From positions 1-64,000 of the forward strand of contig NZ_JBNGOS010000011.1 in assembly GCF_050589685.1 (NCBI RefSeq): a stretch of DNA of 64,000 bases. Reading direction: 5' to 3'. The position numbers and the translations under genes were made by a program. The stretch comes from Saccharicrinis sp050589685. GTDB taxonomy: Bacteria > Bacteroidota > Bacteroidia > Bacteroidales > Marinilabiliaceae. Positions 32,020 through 41,774 of this stretch are shown piece by piece; the first letter of the stretch is position 1, and the number at the start of each line of letters is the position of its first letter. The notes below the pieces were generated by a model, which saw nothing but the letters and a program-made list of their open reading frames with translations, was not told where the DNA came from and searched no databases.

Positions 32020-33576
32020 TTACTTCTCCAATTTCTCTTTCCAGTCGGCCTGGCGCGTTAGGGTGCCTTCCTCAATTACGTTTAGCACTTTAATAGTGGC
32101 TTCGATGGCAGCTTCAGTCTGGTCAGCAGAAAGCCCTCTCGATTTAATTTCAACCCCTTTGTAATCCCAGGTAATCATGGTTTCTACCAAGGCGTCCGTT
32201 TTCCCTCCCGGAGGGATACTCACCCAGTAATCCAACAACACCGGATGTACTTTTTTTAGCTTGTTATAAATACGCCATAAGGCTTTCATAAAAGCATCGT
32301 ACTGACCGTCACCTACCGCGGTTTCATCATATCGCTTACCGTTAATTTCCACACTAATAGATGCTAAGGGGCGCAAATCATGGGCTAAAGAAAGGTTATA
32401 ATTTCTTATTTTGATGGCATCTTTTACAGATGAACTCTTTAATACATCGGCAATAATAAACGGTAAATCCTCAATGGTTACTACCTCTTTTTTATCACCC
32501 AGTGCAATCACCCTTTCGGTCACTTTTTTCATCGCCTCTGGCTCCAGCTCAATGCCCAGTTCCTCCAGGTTCTTTTTAATATTGGCCTTGCCCGAGGTTT
32601 TTCCCAACGCATATTTACGATTGCGGCCAAATCGTTCCGGCATGAGGTTATTGAAATACAGGTTATCTTTACTGTCTCCATCTGCGTGAATACCACTACA
32701 TTGGGTAAACACATTATATCCGGTTATAGGCTGGTTCTCCGGAATTCGCAGGCCTGAAAGTTGTTCGACTACCTTACTCACGTTCGTGATATTGGATTCG
32801 TCGAGATTGTTTTCCAATTTAAGATGATCATTCAATATTCCGATAACGCTGGCCAATGGCGCATTCCCGGCTCTTTCGCCTAAACCGTTTACCGTGGTAT
32901 GTATGCCCTTAATACCTGTTTTTAATGATGAGAAAACATTGGCCACAGCCATGTCGTAATCGTTATGTGCATGAAAATCGAAATGCGTATCCGGGAAGCG
33001 AGTAACAATGTCGGAGCAAAACTGATAGGTTTGATCAGGATTCAGCACACCCAAGGTATCCGGCAGCATAATTCTTTTCACGTTCATCTTTTTGATTTCG
33101 CCAATTACAAAGTACACATATTCCGGCGAAGTCAGCATTCCGTTACTCCAATCCTCGAGATAAACATTTACAACGATGCCCATTTCGCTGGCAGTTTGAA
33201 CCACCTTGGCCACATCGGCCATATGCTCTTCCGGTGTTTTTCGGAGCTGGCTTTGAACATGCTTTAACGAACCCTTGGTAAGCAGGTTGATAACCTGGCC
33301 GCCAGCATCTTGAATCCATTTTAAGGAGACATCGCCATCCACAAAACCCAAGACCTCAATTTTCTCCAGGCAATTATGTTTTTTTGCCCATTCGGTAATT
33401 CGCTTAACAGCTGCAAATTCACCTTCAGAAACCCGAGCCGAAGCCACTTCAATCCGATCTACTTTTACCTCTTCAAGCAACAAACCGGCCATGGCCAGTT
33501 TTTCTCCTTCGTTAAACGATACTCCGGTAGTTTGCTCCCCGTCACGGAGCGTCGTATCCATTACTTCAATCTTCAT
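32020..33576 (-). CDS. LeuA-family synthase, probably (R)-citramalate synthase type
   Basis: 518 residues from the ATG at 33576 (MKIEVMDTTLRDGEQTTGVS); an upstream ATG at 33603 adds unlikely residues. The HMGL-like TIM barrel has DTTLRDGEQ and the metal motif FDFHAHNDYDMAVAN, plus NGLGERAGNAPLASV. The C-terminal part (about 385-515) is a LeuA allosteric domain with a SIPPGGKTDALVE segment. The window has a second, canonical LeuA at 35860. The HAHNDYDMA variant (canonical LeuA has HCHNDLGMA) and its place between leuD and leuB suggest citramalate synthase (pyruvate plus acetyl-CoA), feeding isoleucine synthesis without threonine deaminase. A homocitrate or isopropylmalate activity cannot be excluded. 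Feedback by isoleucine or leucine is expected. Confidence 0.82.
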   Translation of the reverse strand: MKIEVMDTTLRDGEQTTGVSFNEGEKLAMAGLLLEEVKVDRIEVASARVSEGEFAAVKRITEWAKKHNCLEKIEVLGFVDGDVSLKWIQDAGGQVINLLTKGSLKHVQSQLRKTPEEHMADVAKVVQTASEMGIVVNVYLEDWSNGMLTSPEYVYFVIGEIKKMNVKRIMLPDTLGVLNPDQTYQFCSDIVTRFPDTHFDFHAHNDYDMAVANVFSSLKTGIKGIHTTVNGLGERAGNAPLASVIGILNDHLKLENNLDESNITNVSKVVEQLSGLRIPENQPITGYNVFTQCSGIHADGDSKDNLYFNNLMPERFGRNRKYALGKTSGKANIKKNLEELGIELEPEAMKKVTERVIALGDKKEVVTIEDLPFIIADVLKSSSVKDAIKIRNYNLSLAHDLRPLASISVEINGKRYDETAVGDGQYDAFMKALWRIYNKLKKVHPVLLDYWVSIPPGGKTDALVETMITWDYKGVEIKSRGLSADQTEAAIEATIKVLNVIEEGTLTRQADWKEKLEK

Positions 33577-33708
33577 GTTTGCACTTAATAGAATGATGAA
33601 CACAGAATCGCAGAGGCACAGAGGATAATAACAAGTAATGCTTCCGAAAACGACGAACCTGTGTTTAATAAATTATTTAAAGGCCAAAATGCCAAATTTG
33701 TATAGAAA

Positions 33709-33736
33709 CGGCATAAACCCTATAAAGTTTATGCCG
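33709..33736 (-). other. intercistronic hairpin between leuD and the second LeuA-type gene
   Basis: Perfect 10-bp stem CGGCATAAAC / GTTTATGCCG with an 8-nt loop. On the minus strand it is followed by only a short TTTCTATA, so it is at best a weak terminator. It may reduce read-through or protect upstream mRNA 3' ends. Confidence 0.6.
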
Positions 33737-33747
33737 TCTATATTAAT

Positions 33748-34332
33748 TTAAGCTAAGCTTTGCTCGTAGGCTTCTATTTCATCTTTTGAATTGATCAGAT
33801 AATCGATATCATCATAACCGTTCAACAAGCAGTTTTTCTTGTAGCTATTTATTTCAAAAGATTCCGTTTTTCCCGAGGCAGTATTGGTAATGGTTTGTGC
33901 TTGAAGATTAACCACCACCTTATTGGTTTCGTCGGCTGCAAATAATTCGGCAAGGAAACTTTCCGAAACAACTACCGGTAACACACCGTTATTGAGTGAG
34001 TTGTTTTTAAAGATATCGGCAAAAAAACTGGATACTACCACTTTAAAACCATATCCATGAACTGCCCATGCGGCATGTTCGCGACTTGAGCCAGAACCGA
34101 AGTTCTTGCCAGCCACCAATACTTCACCGGAATACTTTGGATTGTTCAACACGAAATCAGCCTTAGGGGAACCGTCTTTATTGTATCTCCAGTCGGCAAA
34201 CAAGTTATCCCCAAATCCTTCTTTGGTAGTAGCTTTTAAGAAACGGGCCGGAATAATTTGGTCGGTATCCACATTCTCGATGGGTAGTGGCACATAAGTC
34301 GACTCTATTGTTACAAATTTATCTATTGGCAT
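33748..34332 (-). CDS. leuD: 3-isopropylmalate dehydratase small subunit LeuD
   Basis: 194 residues, the bacterial LeuD length. The swivel domain shows PLPIENVDTDQIIPARFL, then VLVAGKNFGSGSSREHAAWA with the substrate-binding GSGSSREHA loop, and FADIFKNNSLNNGVLP. With LeuC it isomerises 2-isopropylmalate to 3-isopropylmalate. It starts 18 bp after the leuC stop. The downstream gap of 171 bp contains a hairpin. Confidence 0.95.
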   Translation of the reverse strand: MPIDKFVTIESTYVPLPIENVDTDQIIPARFLKATTKEGFGDNLFADWRYNKDGSPKADFVLNNPKYSGEVLVAGKNFGSGSSREHAAWAVHGYGFKVVVSSFFADIFKNNSLNNGVLPVVVSESFLAELFAADETNKVVVNLQAQTITNTASGKTESFEINSYKKNCLLNGYDDIDYLINSKDEIEAYEQSLA

Positions 34333-34350
34333 TTTCTTCTGATTTTTAAA

Positions 34351-35748
34351 TTATAAAGTTCGAGGATCGGTAATTACTCCCGTAACAGCACACGCCGCAG
34401 CAGTCAACGGACTTGCCAACAATGTTCTGGCACCCGGGCCCTGACGACCTTCGAAGTTACGGTTACTTGTGGCCACAGAGTATTTTCCTGCAGGAACCTT
34501 ATCGTCGTTCATTGCCAAACAAGCAGAACACCCGGGCTGACGCAATTCAAAACCGGCTTCTTCAAGAATATCTTTTAACCCTTCAGCAATAGCCTGCTCT
34601 TCAACCTGATGGGAACCGGGAACAATCCATGCGGTAACGCCTTCAGCTTTTTTCTTGCCTTTAACGGCATTGGCAAAAACTCTTAAATCCTCGATACGTC
34701 CGTTGGTACAACTACCCACGAAAATCCAATCTATTTTTTTACCTAACATAGCTTCACCAGGAGCATACCCCATATAGTCAAGCGATTTCAAATAAGTTTT
34801 TTGAGAAGACTCTTCAACCGTATCCAAAGTTGGGATACTTTGCGTGATACCCACTCCCATTCCTGGGTTTGTTCCGTAGGTAATCATAGGCTCGATATCT
34901 GCCGCATCAAAGTTGTATACCTTATCAAATTCGGCATCTGCATCAGTCACCAGCTCTTTCCATTTGGCTACTGCTATATCCCAGTCTTTGCCTTTGGGAG
35001 CATACTCACGGCCTTTAACGTATTCAATGGTTTTCTCGTCGGGCGCAATCAATCCTCCACGGGCACCCATCTCGATACTCATGTTACATACGGTCATGCG
35101 GCCTTCCATGCTTAAGCTGCGAATTGCAGAACCTGCAAACTCAACAAAGTAACCCGTACCTCCTCCGGTAGTTAATTTTGATATAACGTAAAGCACCAGG
35201 TCTTTGGCTGTGACGCCTTTACCCATTTCACCATCGATGTTAATTTTCATGGTTTTAGGACGTGGTTGCATAATGCACTGGGTAGAAAGCACCATTTCCA
35301 CTTCCGAAGTGCCGATACCAAAAGCGATACTACCAAAGGCACCATGTGTGGAAGTATGGCTATCACCACATACGATGGTCATACCCGGTTGAGTGATCCC
35401 ATTTTCCGGTCCGATAACATGAACAACCCCGTTTTTAGGATGTCCTAAACCAAACAAGGTTACATTATTGTCTTCGCAGTTTTTCGTTAAGGTATCCACT
35501 TGAAAGCGTGAAATCTCATCTGCGATGGGTAGGTGTTGGTTGATCGTTGGAATGTTGTGATCAGGTGTAGCAAATGTATTTTGCGGTCTGAATACTTTAA
35601 TTCCTCTTGCCTTTAGCCCAGCAAATGCCTGTGGGCTGGTTACTTCATGAACCAAGTGGCGGTCGATATACAATACGGAAGGACCATCCTCGATAGTCTT
35701 CACTTCGTGCATATCCCAAATCTTGTCGAAAAGCGTTTTCCCTGCCAA
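34351..35748 (-). CDS. leuC: 3-isopropylmalate dehydratase large subunit LeuC
   Basis: 465 residues, aconitase family. The 4Fe-4S ligands are the Cys of FVGSCTNGRIEDL and the pair in PGCSACLAMNDD. VCGDSHTSTHGAFGSIAFGI and the C-terminal TSNRNFEGRQGPGARTLLAS complete the signature. It binds the cluster that removes and re-adds water on isopropylmalate (and possibly citramalate). It lies between leuA (111-bp spacer) and leuD (18 bp). Confidence 0.96.
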   Translation of the reverse strand: MAGKTLFDKIWDMHEVKTIEDGPSVLYIDRHLVHEVTSPQAFAGLKARGIKVFRPQNTFATPDHNIPTINQHLPIADEISRFQVDTLTKNCEDNNVTLFGLGHPKNGVVHVIGPENGITQPGMTIVCGDSHTSTHGAFGSIAFGIGTSEVEMVLSTQCIMQPRPKTMKINIDGEMGKGVTAKDLVLYVISKLTTGGGTGYFVEFAGSAIRSLSMEGRMTVCNMSIEMGARGGLIAPDEKTIEYVKGREYAPKGKDWDIAVAKWKELVTDADAEFDKVYNFDAADIEPMITYGTNPGMGVGITQSIPTLDTVEESSQKTYLKSLDYMGYAPGEAMLGKKIDWIFVGSCTNGRIEDLRVFANAVKGKKKAEGVTAWIVPGSHQVEEQAIAEGLKDILEEAGFELRQPGCSACLAMNDDKVPAGKYSVATSNRNFEGRQGPGARTLLASPLTAAACAVTGVITDPRTL

Positions 35749-35859
35749 TTTTCTAATATTTATATGTTATTACTATTCTATTATAAAGCATTAAGAATAA
35801 AGACAAAAGATATCAGAAACAGTAATCTTTATACTTTCGCCTTTATACTTTTGTCTCTG

Positions 35860-37356
35860 TTAAACTATCTTCGATAGTGCGTCCAGATATGCCCAAACCG
35901 ATGCGGTAAGGATATCTACATTCGCGCCAAAACCATGCACTGTTCTTCCATCATGAGATAACTGAACGTGCACTTTGCCAATTTCTGATGTGCCACGTGT
36001 AACGGCCTGAACCAAATATTCTTCCAATACAACATCTTCTACCTTAAGCATTTTTTTTATGGCCGAATATGCCGCATCAACAGGCCCATTACCTATGGCG
36101 TTTTGCGTCATCACTTTTCCGTTGTGGTTAATCGTAACGGTCGCTGACGGAATGCATGATTTTCCACATATCACCTGGAATTTATCCAACTTCAGCACTC
36201 GTTTTTCCTTCTTCTCATGCCCCACCAAAACCTCGATATCTTCATCGCTGATATCTTTTTTAGAATCGGCCAGTACCAGAAAGTTCTTATAAACGTGATC
36301 CAACTTTTCTTTTTCCAGTTTATATCCCAGCACCTCTAATCGGTGCTTCAGAGCTGCACGTCCACTGCGAGCGGTAAGTACAATACTTGATTCTTTAACA
36401 CCTACATCAGCCGGATCGATAATTTCGTATGTTTCGCGGTTTTTTAACACACCATCCTGGTGAATACCTGAAGAGTGCGCAAACGCATTACGGCCTACAA
36501 TAGCCTTGTTAGCCTGAACCGGCATACGCATTAAGGTAGATACTAACTTACTGGTTCTTATGATTTGCTTTGTATCAACATCCGTCCTAAAGTTAAGATC
36601 TTTATGACTACGGATAGCCATAACCACCTCTTCCAATGCGGTGTTGCCGGCACGTTCACCAAGTCCGTTCAGTGTTACTTCCACCTGGCGAGCACCGTTC
36701 ACAATACCCGCTAAAGAGTTTGCCGTTGCCATGCCCAAATCGTTATGACAGTGCGTTGATATAATTGCTTTGTCGATGTTAGGCACGTTGTTTGCCAGAT
36801 AGGCAATTTTTTCTCCATATTCCTTAGGCAAACAATAACCGGTTGTATCCGGAATATTTACCACTGTAGCACCTGCACCTATCACGGCTTCTATTACCCG
36901 GGCCAAATATTCGTTGTCGCTACGCCCGGCATCCTCGGCATAAAACTCCACATCATCCACAAACTGACGGGCATATTTAACGGCTGCAATGGCGCGTTCG
37001 ATAATTTCGTCGGGATTAGAATTTAATTTTTGGTAGATATGGTAAGGCGAAGTTCCTATTCCGGTATGGATACGACCTCTTCTTGCAAATTTAAGTGCAT
37101 CGGCAGCTACCTCAATATCCTTTTTTACCGCACGTGTTAAAGCACAAATAGTTGGATTGGTAACCGCCTTAGAAATTTCGACGACCGAATTAAAATCTCC
37201 AGGACTGGAGATCGGAAACCCGGCCTCTATAACATCAACACCCAGTTTTTCCAGTTGCTTAGCTACTTCTATCTTTTCAATAGTATTTAACTGGCAACCC
37301 GGGACCTGTTCCCCGTCCCTCAAAGTGGTGTCGAAAATATAAATTTTATTGTCCAT
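35860..37356 (-). CDS. leuA: 2-isopropylmalate synthase LeuA
   Basis: 498 residues, canonical LeuA. The TIM barrel shows DTTLRDGEQVPGCQLN (10-25), the metal motif STHCHNDLGMATAN and NGLGERAGNTALEEV. The linker with GRNAFAHSSGIHQDGVLKN and a C-terminal leucine-sensing domain (about 385-498, AVTRGTSEIGKVHVQLSHDG) follow. It condenses 2-oxoisovalerate with acetyl-CoA and should be feedback-inhibited by leucine. It follows ilvN after a 190-bp spacer that holds two GGGGTCTGG direct repeats (minus strand) but no leader peptide or terminator, so it is probably transcribed from the ilv promoter. Confidence 0.95.
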   Translation of the reverse strand: MDNKIYIFDTTLRDGEQVPGCQLNTIEKIEVAKQLEKLGVDVIEAGFPISSPGDFNSVVEISKAVTNPTICALTRAVKKDIEVAADALKFARRGRIHTGIGTSPYHIYQKLNSNPDEIIERAIAAVKYARQFVDDVEFYAEDAGRSDNEYLARVIEAVIGAGATVVNIPDTTGYCLPKEYGEKIAYLANNVPNIDKAIISTHCHNDLGMATANSLAGIVNGARQVEVTLNGLGERAGNTALEEVVMAIRSHKDLNFRTDVDTKQIIRTSKLVSTLMRMPVQANKAIVGRNAFAHSSGIHQDGVLKNRETYEIIDPADVGVKESSIVLTARSGRAALKHRLEVLGYKLEKEKLDHVYKNFLVLADSKKDISDEDIEVLVGHEKKEKRVLKLDKFQVICGKSCIPSATVTINHNGKVMTQNAIGNGPVDAAYSAIKKMLKVEDVVLEEYLVQAVTRGTSEIGKVHVQLSHDGRTVHGFGANVDILTASVWAYLDALSKIV

Positions 37357-37546
37357 AACTTTATTATCGTATTTAATGGAAGAAGCCGGGAAGACCTCTT
37401 GCCTATTATTAAAACTTTGTGACCAGACCCCGATTACTGCGTTACCTTTTTAAACATTTATCCGGTGGCTGCCAGACCCCTTGTTACATAACATTGTCAA
37501 ACCAGGTCTTTGAAGCCATCTGATCAAAGCCAATATATAAAAACTT

Positions 37547-38101
37547 TTAATATGTCTCGATTCCTCTAATTTTATTTTCAGTTCTCAATTTCTTGAGATA
37601 CTTTTCCAGCAATTCCGTCCTTAGTTTTGTGATAGCAATTCTGCCCGAACGCACAAATTGCAATACGCCATACTTATCGAGCTTCACAAACAATTCTTGC
37701 GTTTCGGCTTTATGGCCTGTTTTCTGAATTACGGTATATTCAGGTGTTACCTCCATAATTTGCGCACCATACTTACGTACGATTTCTTCTATCTCATTGC
37801 CATTAAGCAGAGCTGCTGTAGCCACTTTGTATAAAGCCAACTCCTGATGGATTATTTCATCGGTTGTAAATACAAACACTTTAAGCACATCCAACTTTTT
37901 CTCCAGTTGGCCAACCAGTTTATCCATTTGCTCGCGGGTTGTAAACACTACGATAGTAAACTTATGTACTCCTTCAAGGGCCGATTCCGAGGTATTTAAA
38001 CTTTCAATGTTGATACTACGACGGGTAAAAGCCGTAGTAACCTGATTGAGTAGCCCGACATGGTTTTCGGAAAATATGGTAATTGTGAATTCTTGTTGCA
38101 T
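37547..38101 (-). CDS. ilvN: acetolactate synthase small (regulatory) subunit IlvN
   Basis: 184 residues. The N-terminal ACT domain reads TITIFSENHVGLLNQVTTAF with RRSINIESLNTSES, and the ALS_ss_C-type C-terminal domain contains PEYTVIQKTGHKAETQELF and FVRSGRIAITK. It binds valine and controls the catalytic subunit IlvB. It starts 32 bp after the ilvB stop, as expected for a holoenzyme pair. Confidence 0.93.
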   Translation of the reverse strand: MQQEFTITIFSENHVGLLNQVTTAFTRRSINIESLNTSESALEGVHKFTIVVFTTREQMDKLVGQLEKKLDVLKVFVFTTDEIIHQELALYKVATAALLNGNEIEEIVRKYGAQIMEVTPEYTVIQKTGHKAETQELFVKLDKYGVLQFVRSGRIAITKLRTELLEKYLKKLRTENKIRGIETY

Positions 38102-38133
38102 GTTTCAATCTTTTTAAGCTGAAATAAATACTA

Positions 38134-39867
38134 CTATTCTAAACGAATATCTGAAACTGAACTACCCGATGGTACCATTGGAAAAACGTTACCCTCCTTC
38201 TCAACCTTTACTTCCAAGAAAAACGGGCCATCATGTTTTACCATTTTGTCAATCGCCTCATCCAGGTTATCCCTGGATTCAACTAACGCACTATCAATTC
38301 CAAATCCGTTGGCAATCATCTGGAAATTAGGATTCAGCAACTCAGTTGAAGCGTATCGGCTATCGAAGAAAAGTTCCTGCCATTGACGTACCATACCTAA
38401 AAAGTTATTGTTCAGTACGATGATTTTAACCGCTGCTTTAGTCTGGAAAATAGTTCCCAGCTCCTGGATAGTCATTTGAAAACCTCCGTCGCCGATAAAA
38501 ACGCACACATCACGTTCCGGGGCACCCAGTTTAGCACCCAAAGCAGCCGGAAGGCCAAATCCCATGGTTCCTAAACCGCCAGAAGTTACGTTACTTCTGG
38601 ATTGCTTAAATTTAAAATAGCGTGAGCCCATCATTTGATGTTGACCTACATCTGTTACCAATACAGCATCATCATTAAAAGCCTTGGATACTTTATGAAC
38701 CACCTCGCCCATGGTTAAACCTTCCTGTGTTGGGAAAACCTCGTTGGCAATGACTTTTTCATTTTCTATCTTGTCGCAAGTTTTAAACTCTGCCAACCAT
38801 TCCGGGTATGCATTACCATTCACCTCCTTTGTTAAGGCAGGCAAAGTATCTTTTACACTTCCTAATACGGCAACATCCGCCCTTATTATTTTATTTACCT
38901 CTGCCGGGTCAATCTCTAAGTGAATAACTTTCGCCTGTTTGGCATAGGTACTAACATCACCGGTCACCCTATCATCAAAACGCATTCCGATGGCGATTAA
39001 CACATCGCATTCGTTGGTTTTAACGTTTGGCCCATAATTACCGTGCATGCCTAACATACCTACATTCAATTCATAGTCGGAAGGCATAGCGGACAGACCT
39101 AACAATGTCCAAGCGGCAGGTATACCCGTTTTGTCCAGGAATGCCTTCAGCTCTTCTTCCGCATGCCCTAAGATTACTCCCTGACCAATCAACGCAAGCG
39201 GTTTCTTGGCAGAATTGATGATGTCGACCGCATCGTGTATTGATTCCGGTTTGGTCAGTGGAACCGGAGTATAGCTTCTAATGTGGTTCACCTTTTTATA
39301 GTTGAACTCCACCTCTCCAAACTGAGCATCTTTAGCTATATCAATTACTACCGGGCCCGGGCGGCCGGTCGAGGCTATAAAAAAAGCTCTTGCAATAGCT
39401 TCCGGGATTTCTTCCGCAGTTTTCACCAAATAGTTCCACTTGGTAATAGGCTGGGTGATACCAACCACATCAATCTCCTGGAAAGCATCGGTACCCAGCA
39501 ATGGCGAGGCGACTTGACCAGTGATAACTACTAACGGGGTAGAATCGATCATCGCATCTGCAATACCTGTTACCGTGTTTGTGGCTCCGGGACCCGAAGT
39601 TGCAAAACAGACACCCACCTTGCCTGTAACTCTAGCGAATCCTTGTGCGGCATGAACAGCGCCCTGTTCATGGCGGGTGAGTACATGGTGAAGTTTGTCT
39701 TGATAATCGTAAAGGGCATCATACACCGGCATGATGGCGCCTCCGGGATATCCAAAAATTAAATCCACACCCTCACATAATAATGACCGAAGCAATGCTT
39801 CCGAACCGGAAATTCTCTCTTTTCCCTTGTTGTTCTTTTCCATGAGTAATTGGCTTTGTGGTTCCAT
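38134..39867 (-). CDS. ilvB: acetolactate synthase large subunit IlvB
   Basis: 577 residues from the ATG at 39867 (MEPQSQLL); 39843 (MEKNNKGK) is also possible, while 39906 looks too far upstream. It is a thiamine-diphosphate enzyme: GYPGGAIMPVYDAL with catalytic Glu67 in RHEQGAVHAAQG, the FAD/domain II region GQGVILGHAEEEL, and the ThDP motif GDGGFQMTIQELGTIF ending in NNN. It makes acetolactate and 2-aceto-2-hydroxybutyrate, the first common step to valine, leucine and isoleucine. It follows ilvD after 80 bp. Confidence 0.95.
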   Translation of the reverse strand: MEPQSQLLMEKNNKGKERISGSEALLRSLLCEGVDLIFGYPGGAIMPVYDALYDYQDKLHHVLTRHEQGAVHAAQGFARVTGKVGVCFATSGPGATNTVTGIADAMIDSTPLVVITGQVASPLLGTDAFQEIDVVGITQPITKWNYLVKTAEEIPEAIARAFFIASTGRPGPVVIDIAKDAQFGEVEFNYKKVNHIRSYTPVPLTKPESIHDAVDIINSAKKPLALIGQGVILGHAEEELKAFLDKTGIPAAWTLLGLSAMPSDYELNVGMLGMHGNYGPNVKTNECDVLIAIGMRFDDRVTGDVSTYAKQAKVIHLEIDPAEVNKIIRADVAVLGSVKDTLPALTKEVNGNAYPEWLAEFKTCDKIENEKVIANEVFPTQEGLTMGEVVHKVSKAFNDDAVLVTDVGQHQMMGSRYFKFKQSRSNVTSGGLGTMGFGLPAALGAKLGAPERDVCVFIGDGGFQMTIQELGTIFQTKAAVKIIVLNNNFLGMVRQWQELFFDSRYASTELLNPNFQMIANGFGIDSALVESRDNLDEAIDKMVKHDGPFFLEVKVEKEGNVFPMVPSGSSVSDIRLE

Positions 39868-39947
39868 AATATTTATAGATTGATTGACTTTGAGATAAGA
39901 GATCATCGACTTCTCTGACTCTTATCTGATGTATAATCGTCTAATTT

Positions 39948-41774
39948 CTAAATTAATCTTACTGCTCCTTTATCCGCTGAGCTTACCAAATGTGCATATG
40001 CCTTAAGTGCTTTTGACACTTGGCGTTCGCGCGGCTCCGGCATAAATGCAGTATCACCTTTTGCTTCCTCGGCTTTTCTTCTTACAGATAATTCCTCATC
40101 CGAAACAAGCACGTTGATGGAGCGTTCCGGAATATTGATTTCTATTTCATCGCCGGTCTGAACTAACCCTATTGCACCACCTGCTGCTGCTTCCGGTGAG
40201 ATATGCCCGATGGATAATCCTGAGGTTCCCCCTGAGAATCTGCCATCGGTAATCAAGGCACATTTCTCACCCATGTGACGCGATTTGATATAAGATGTCG
40301 GGTAAAGCATTTCTTGCATACCAGGCCCTCCTTTGGGCCCTTCGTATATGATTACGACAACTTCACCCGCCTGTACTTCCCCTGAGAGTATACCTTCACA
40401 AGCATCATCCTGTGATTGGTAAACTCTGGCTTTTCCTTTAAATATAAAAATTGATTCATCAACACCTGCGGTTTTTACTACACACCCGTCTGCGGCAATA
40501 TTTCCTTTAAGAACAGCCAGACCACCATCTTTGTTGTAAGCTTTTTCAACAGAACGGATACAACCGTTTTCCCTATCCAAATCCAGCTTGGCATAATGTG
40601 TTTTTTGCGATCCCATAGTCAGGTTTCTTATACCTGCCGGGGCACTCGTATAAATATCCTTAGCTTCATCCGAAACGTTTGGATTAGTTACATCGTATTT
40701 GGCAACTGCTTCTTTTAAGGTAAGTCCATCCGCCCTGGAAACAGAATTCTCCAACAAACCGGCTTTATCCAACTCTGCAAGAATACCCAAAATACCGCCA
40801 GCCCGGTTCACATCCTCGATATGGTAATGCGAGTTTGGTGCAACCTTTGAAAGAACGGGTGTGTTCCTTGAAATCTGGTCGATATCGTCCATCGTAAAAT
40901 TAACGCCTGCCTCATGTGCGATGGCTAAAATGTGCAGTACGGTATTGGTAGATCCTCCCATGGCCACATCTAAGGTCATCGCATTTTTAAACGCGTTGAA
41001 TGTTCCAATATTTCTTGGCAAAACAGATTCGTCGCCATCTCTATAATATTTGTACGTATTTTCAACGATTATTTTGGCCGCTTTTTCGAATAATTGTTTT
41101 CTGTTGGCATGCGTTGCCACTATAGTACCGTTTCCTGGCAAAGCCAAACCAATGGCCTCGTTTAAACAATTCATGGAATTGGCTGTAAACATACCTGAAC
41201 AAGAACCACAAGTAGGACATGCGTTTTCTTCGACCGCACTTACCTCGGCATCGGAAACCGAATCGTCCGCCGCCATCACCATGGCATCTACCAGATCAAG
41301 CGCCCTATCGCCCACTTTACCCGCTTCCATAGGGCCACCTGAAACAAATATGGCCGGAATGTTTAATCGCATAGCCGCCATCAACATTCCGGGTGTTATT
41401 TTATCGCAATTACTAATACAAACCATGGCATCGGCCCGGTGAGCATTGCACATATACTCCACACTGTCAGCAATAACATCGCGCGAAGGCAATGAGTACA
41501 ACATACCGTCATGTCCCATGGCAATTCCGTCATCCACCGCAATGGTATTAAACTCCGCAGCAAAACACCCCTGGGCTTCAATCATTTTTTTTACCTCCTG
41601 CCCAATCTCATGTAAGTGAACGTGACCAGGAACAAATTGGGTAAATGAGTTAACAATGGCAATCATCGGTTTACCGAATTGCTCCTCTTTAACCCCGTTT
41701 GCCCGCCACAAGCTCCGTGCGCCAGCCATTCTTCGGCCTTCGGTAGTTGTTGCACTTCTTAATTTATTCTTCAT
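39948..41774 (-). CDS. ilvD: dihydroxyacid dehydratase IlvD
   Basis: 608 residues from the ATG at 41774 (MKNKLRSATTTEGRRMAGA), the usual IlvD N-terminus; an upstream in-frame ATG at 41819 would overlap the leader. Fe-S ligand cysteines are in VCISNCDKITPGM and ACPTCGSCSGMFTANSMNC. DVAMGGSTNTVLH, GPKGGPGMQEML and ITDGRFSGGTSGLSIGH are further family blocks. It dehydrates dihydroxyacids to the 2-oxoacid precursors of valine and isoleucine. It is the first structural gene behind the Ile/Leu/Val attenuator, whose terminator ends 113 bp upstream of this ATG. Confidence 0.95.
   Translation of the reverse strand: MKNKLRSATTTEGRRMAGARSLWRANGVKEEQFGKPMIAIVNSFTQFVPGHVHLHEIGQEVKKMIEAQGCFAAEFNTIAVDDGIAMGHDGMLYSLPSRDVIADSVEYMCNAHRADAMVCISNCDKITPGMLMAAMRLNIPAIFVSGGPMEAGKVGDRALDLVDAMVMAADDSVSDAEVSAVEENACPTCGSCSGMFTANSMNCLNEAIGLALPGNGTIVATHANRKQLFEKAAKIIVENTYKYYRDGDESVLPRNIGTFNAFKNAMTLDVAMGGSTNTVLHILAIAHEAGVNFTMDDIDQISRNTPVLSKVAPNSHYHIEDVNRAGGILGILAELDKAGLLENSVSRADGLTLKEAVAKYDVTNPNVSDEAKDIYTSAPAGIRNLTMGSQKTHYAKLDLDRENGCIRSVEKAYNKDGGLAVLKGNIAADGCVVKTAGVDESIFIFKGKARVYQSQDDACEGILSGEVQAGEVVVIIYEGPKGGPGMQEMLYPTSYIKSRHMGEKCALITDGRFSGGTSGLSIGHISPEAAAGGAIGLVQTGDEIEINIPERSINVLVSDEELSVRRKAEEAKGDTAFMPEPRERQVSKALKAYAHLVSSADKGAVRLI

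Noticed and set aside
37357..37546. Second leader-peptide attenuator ahead of leuA
   Set aside because: The spacer holds no Leu-rich mini-ORF (the only short ATG frame reads MASKTWFDNVM) and no U-tailed hairpin, so attenuation there is not supported.
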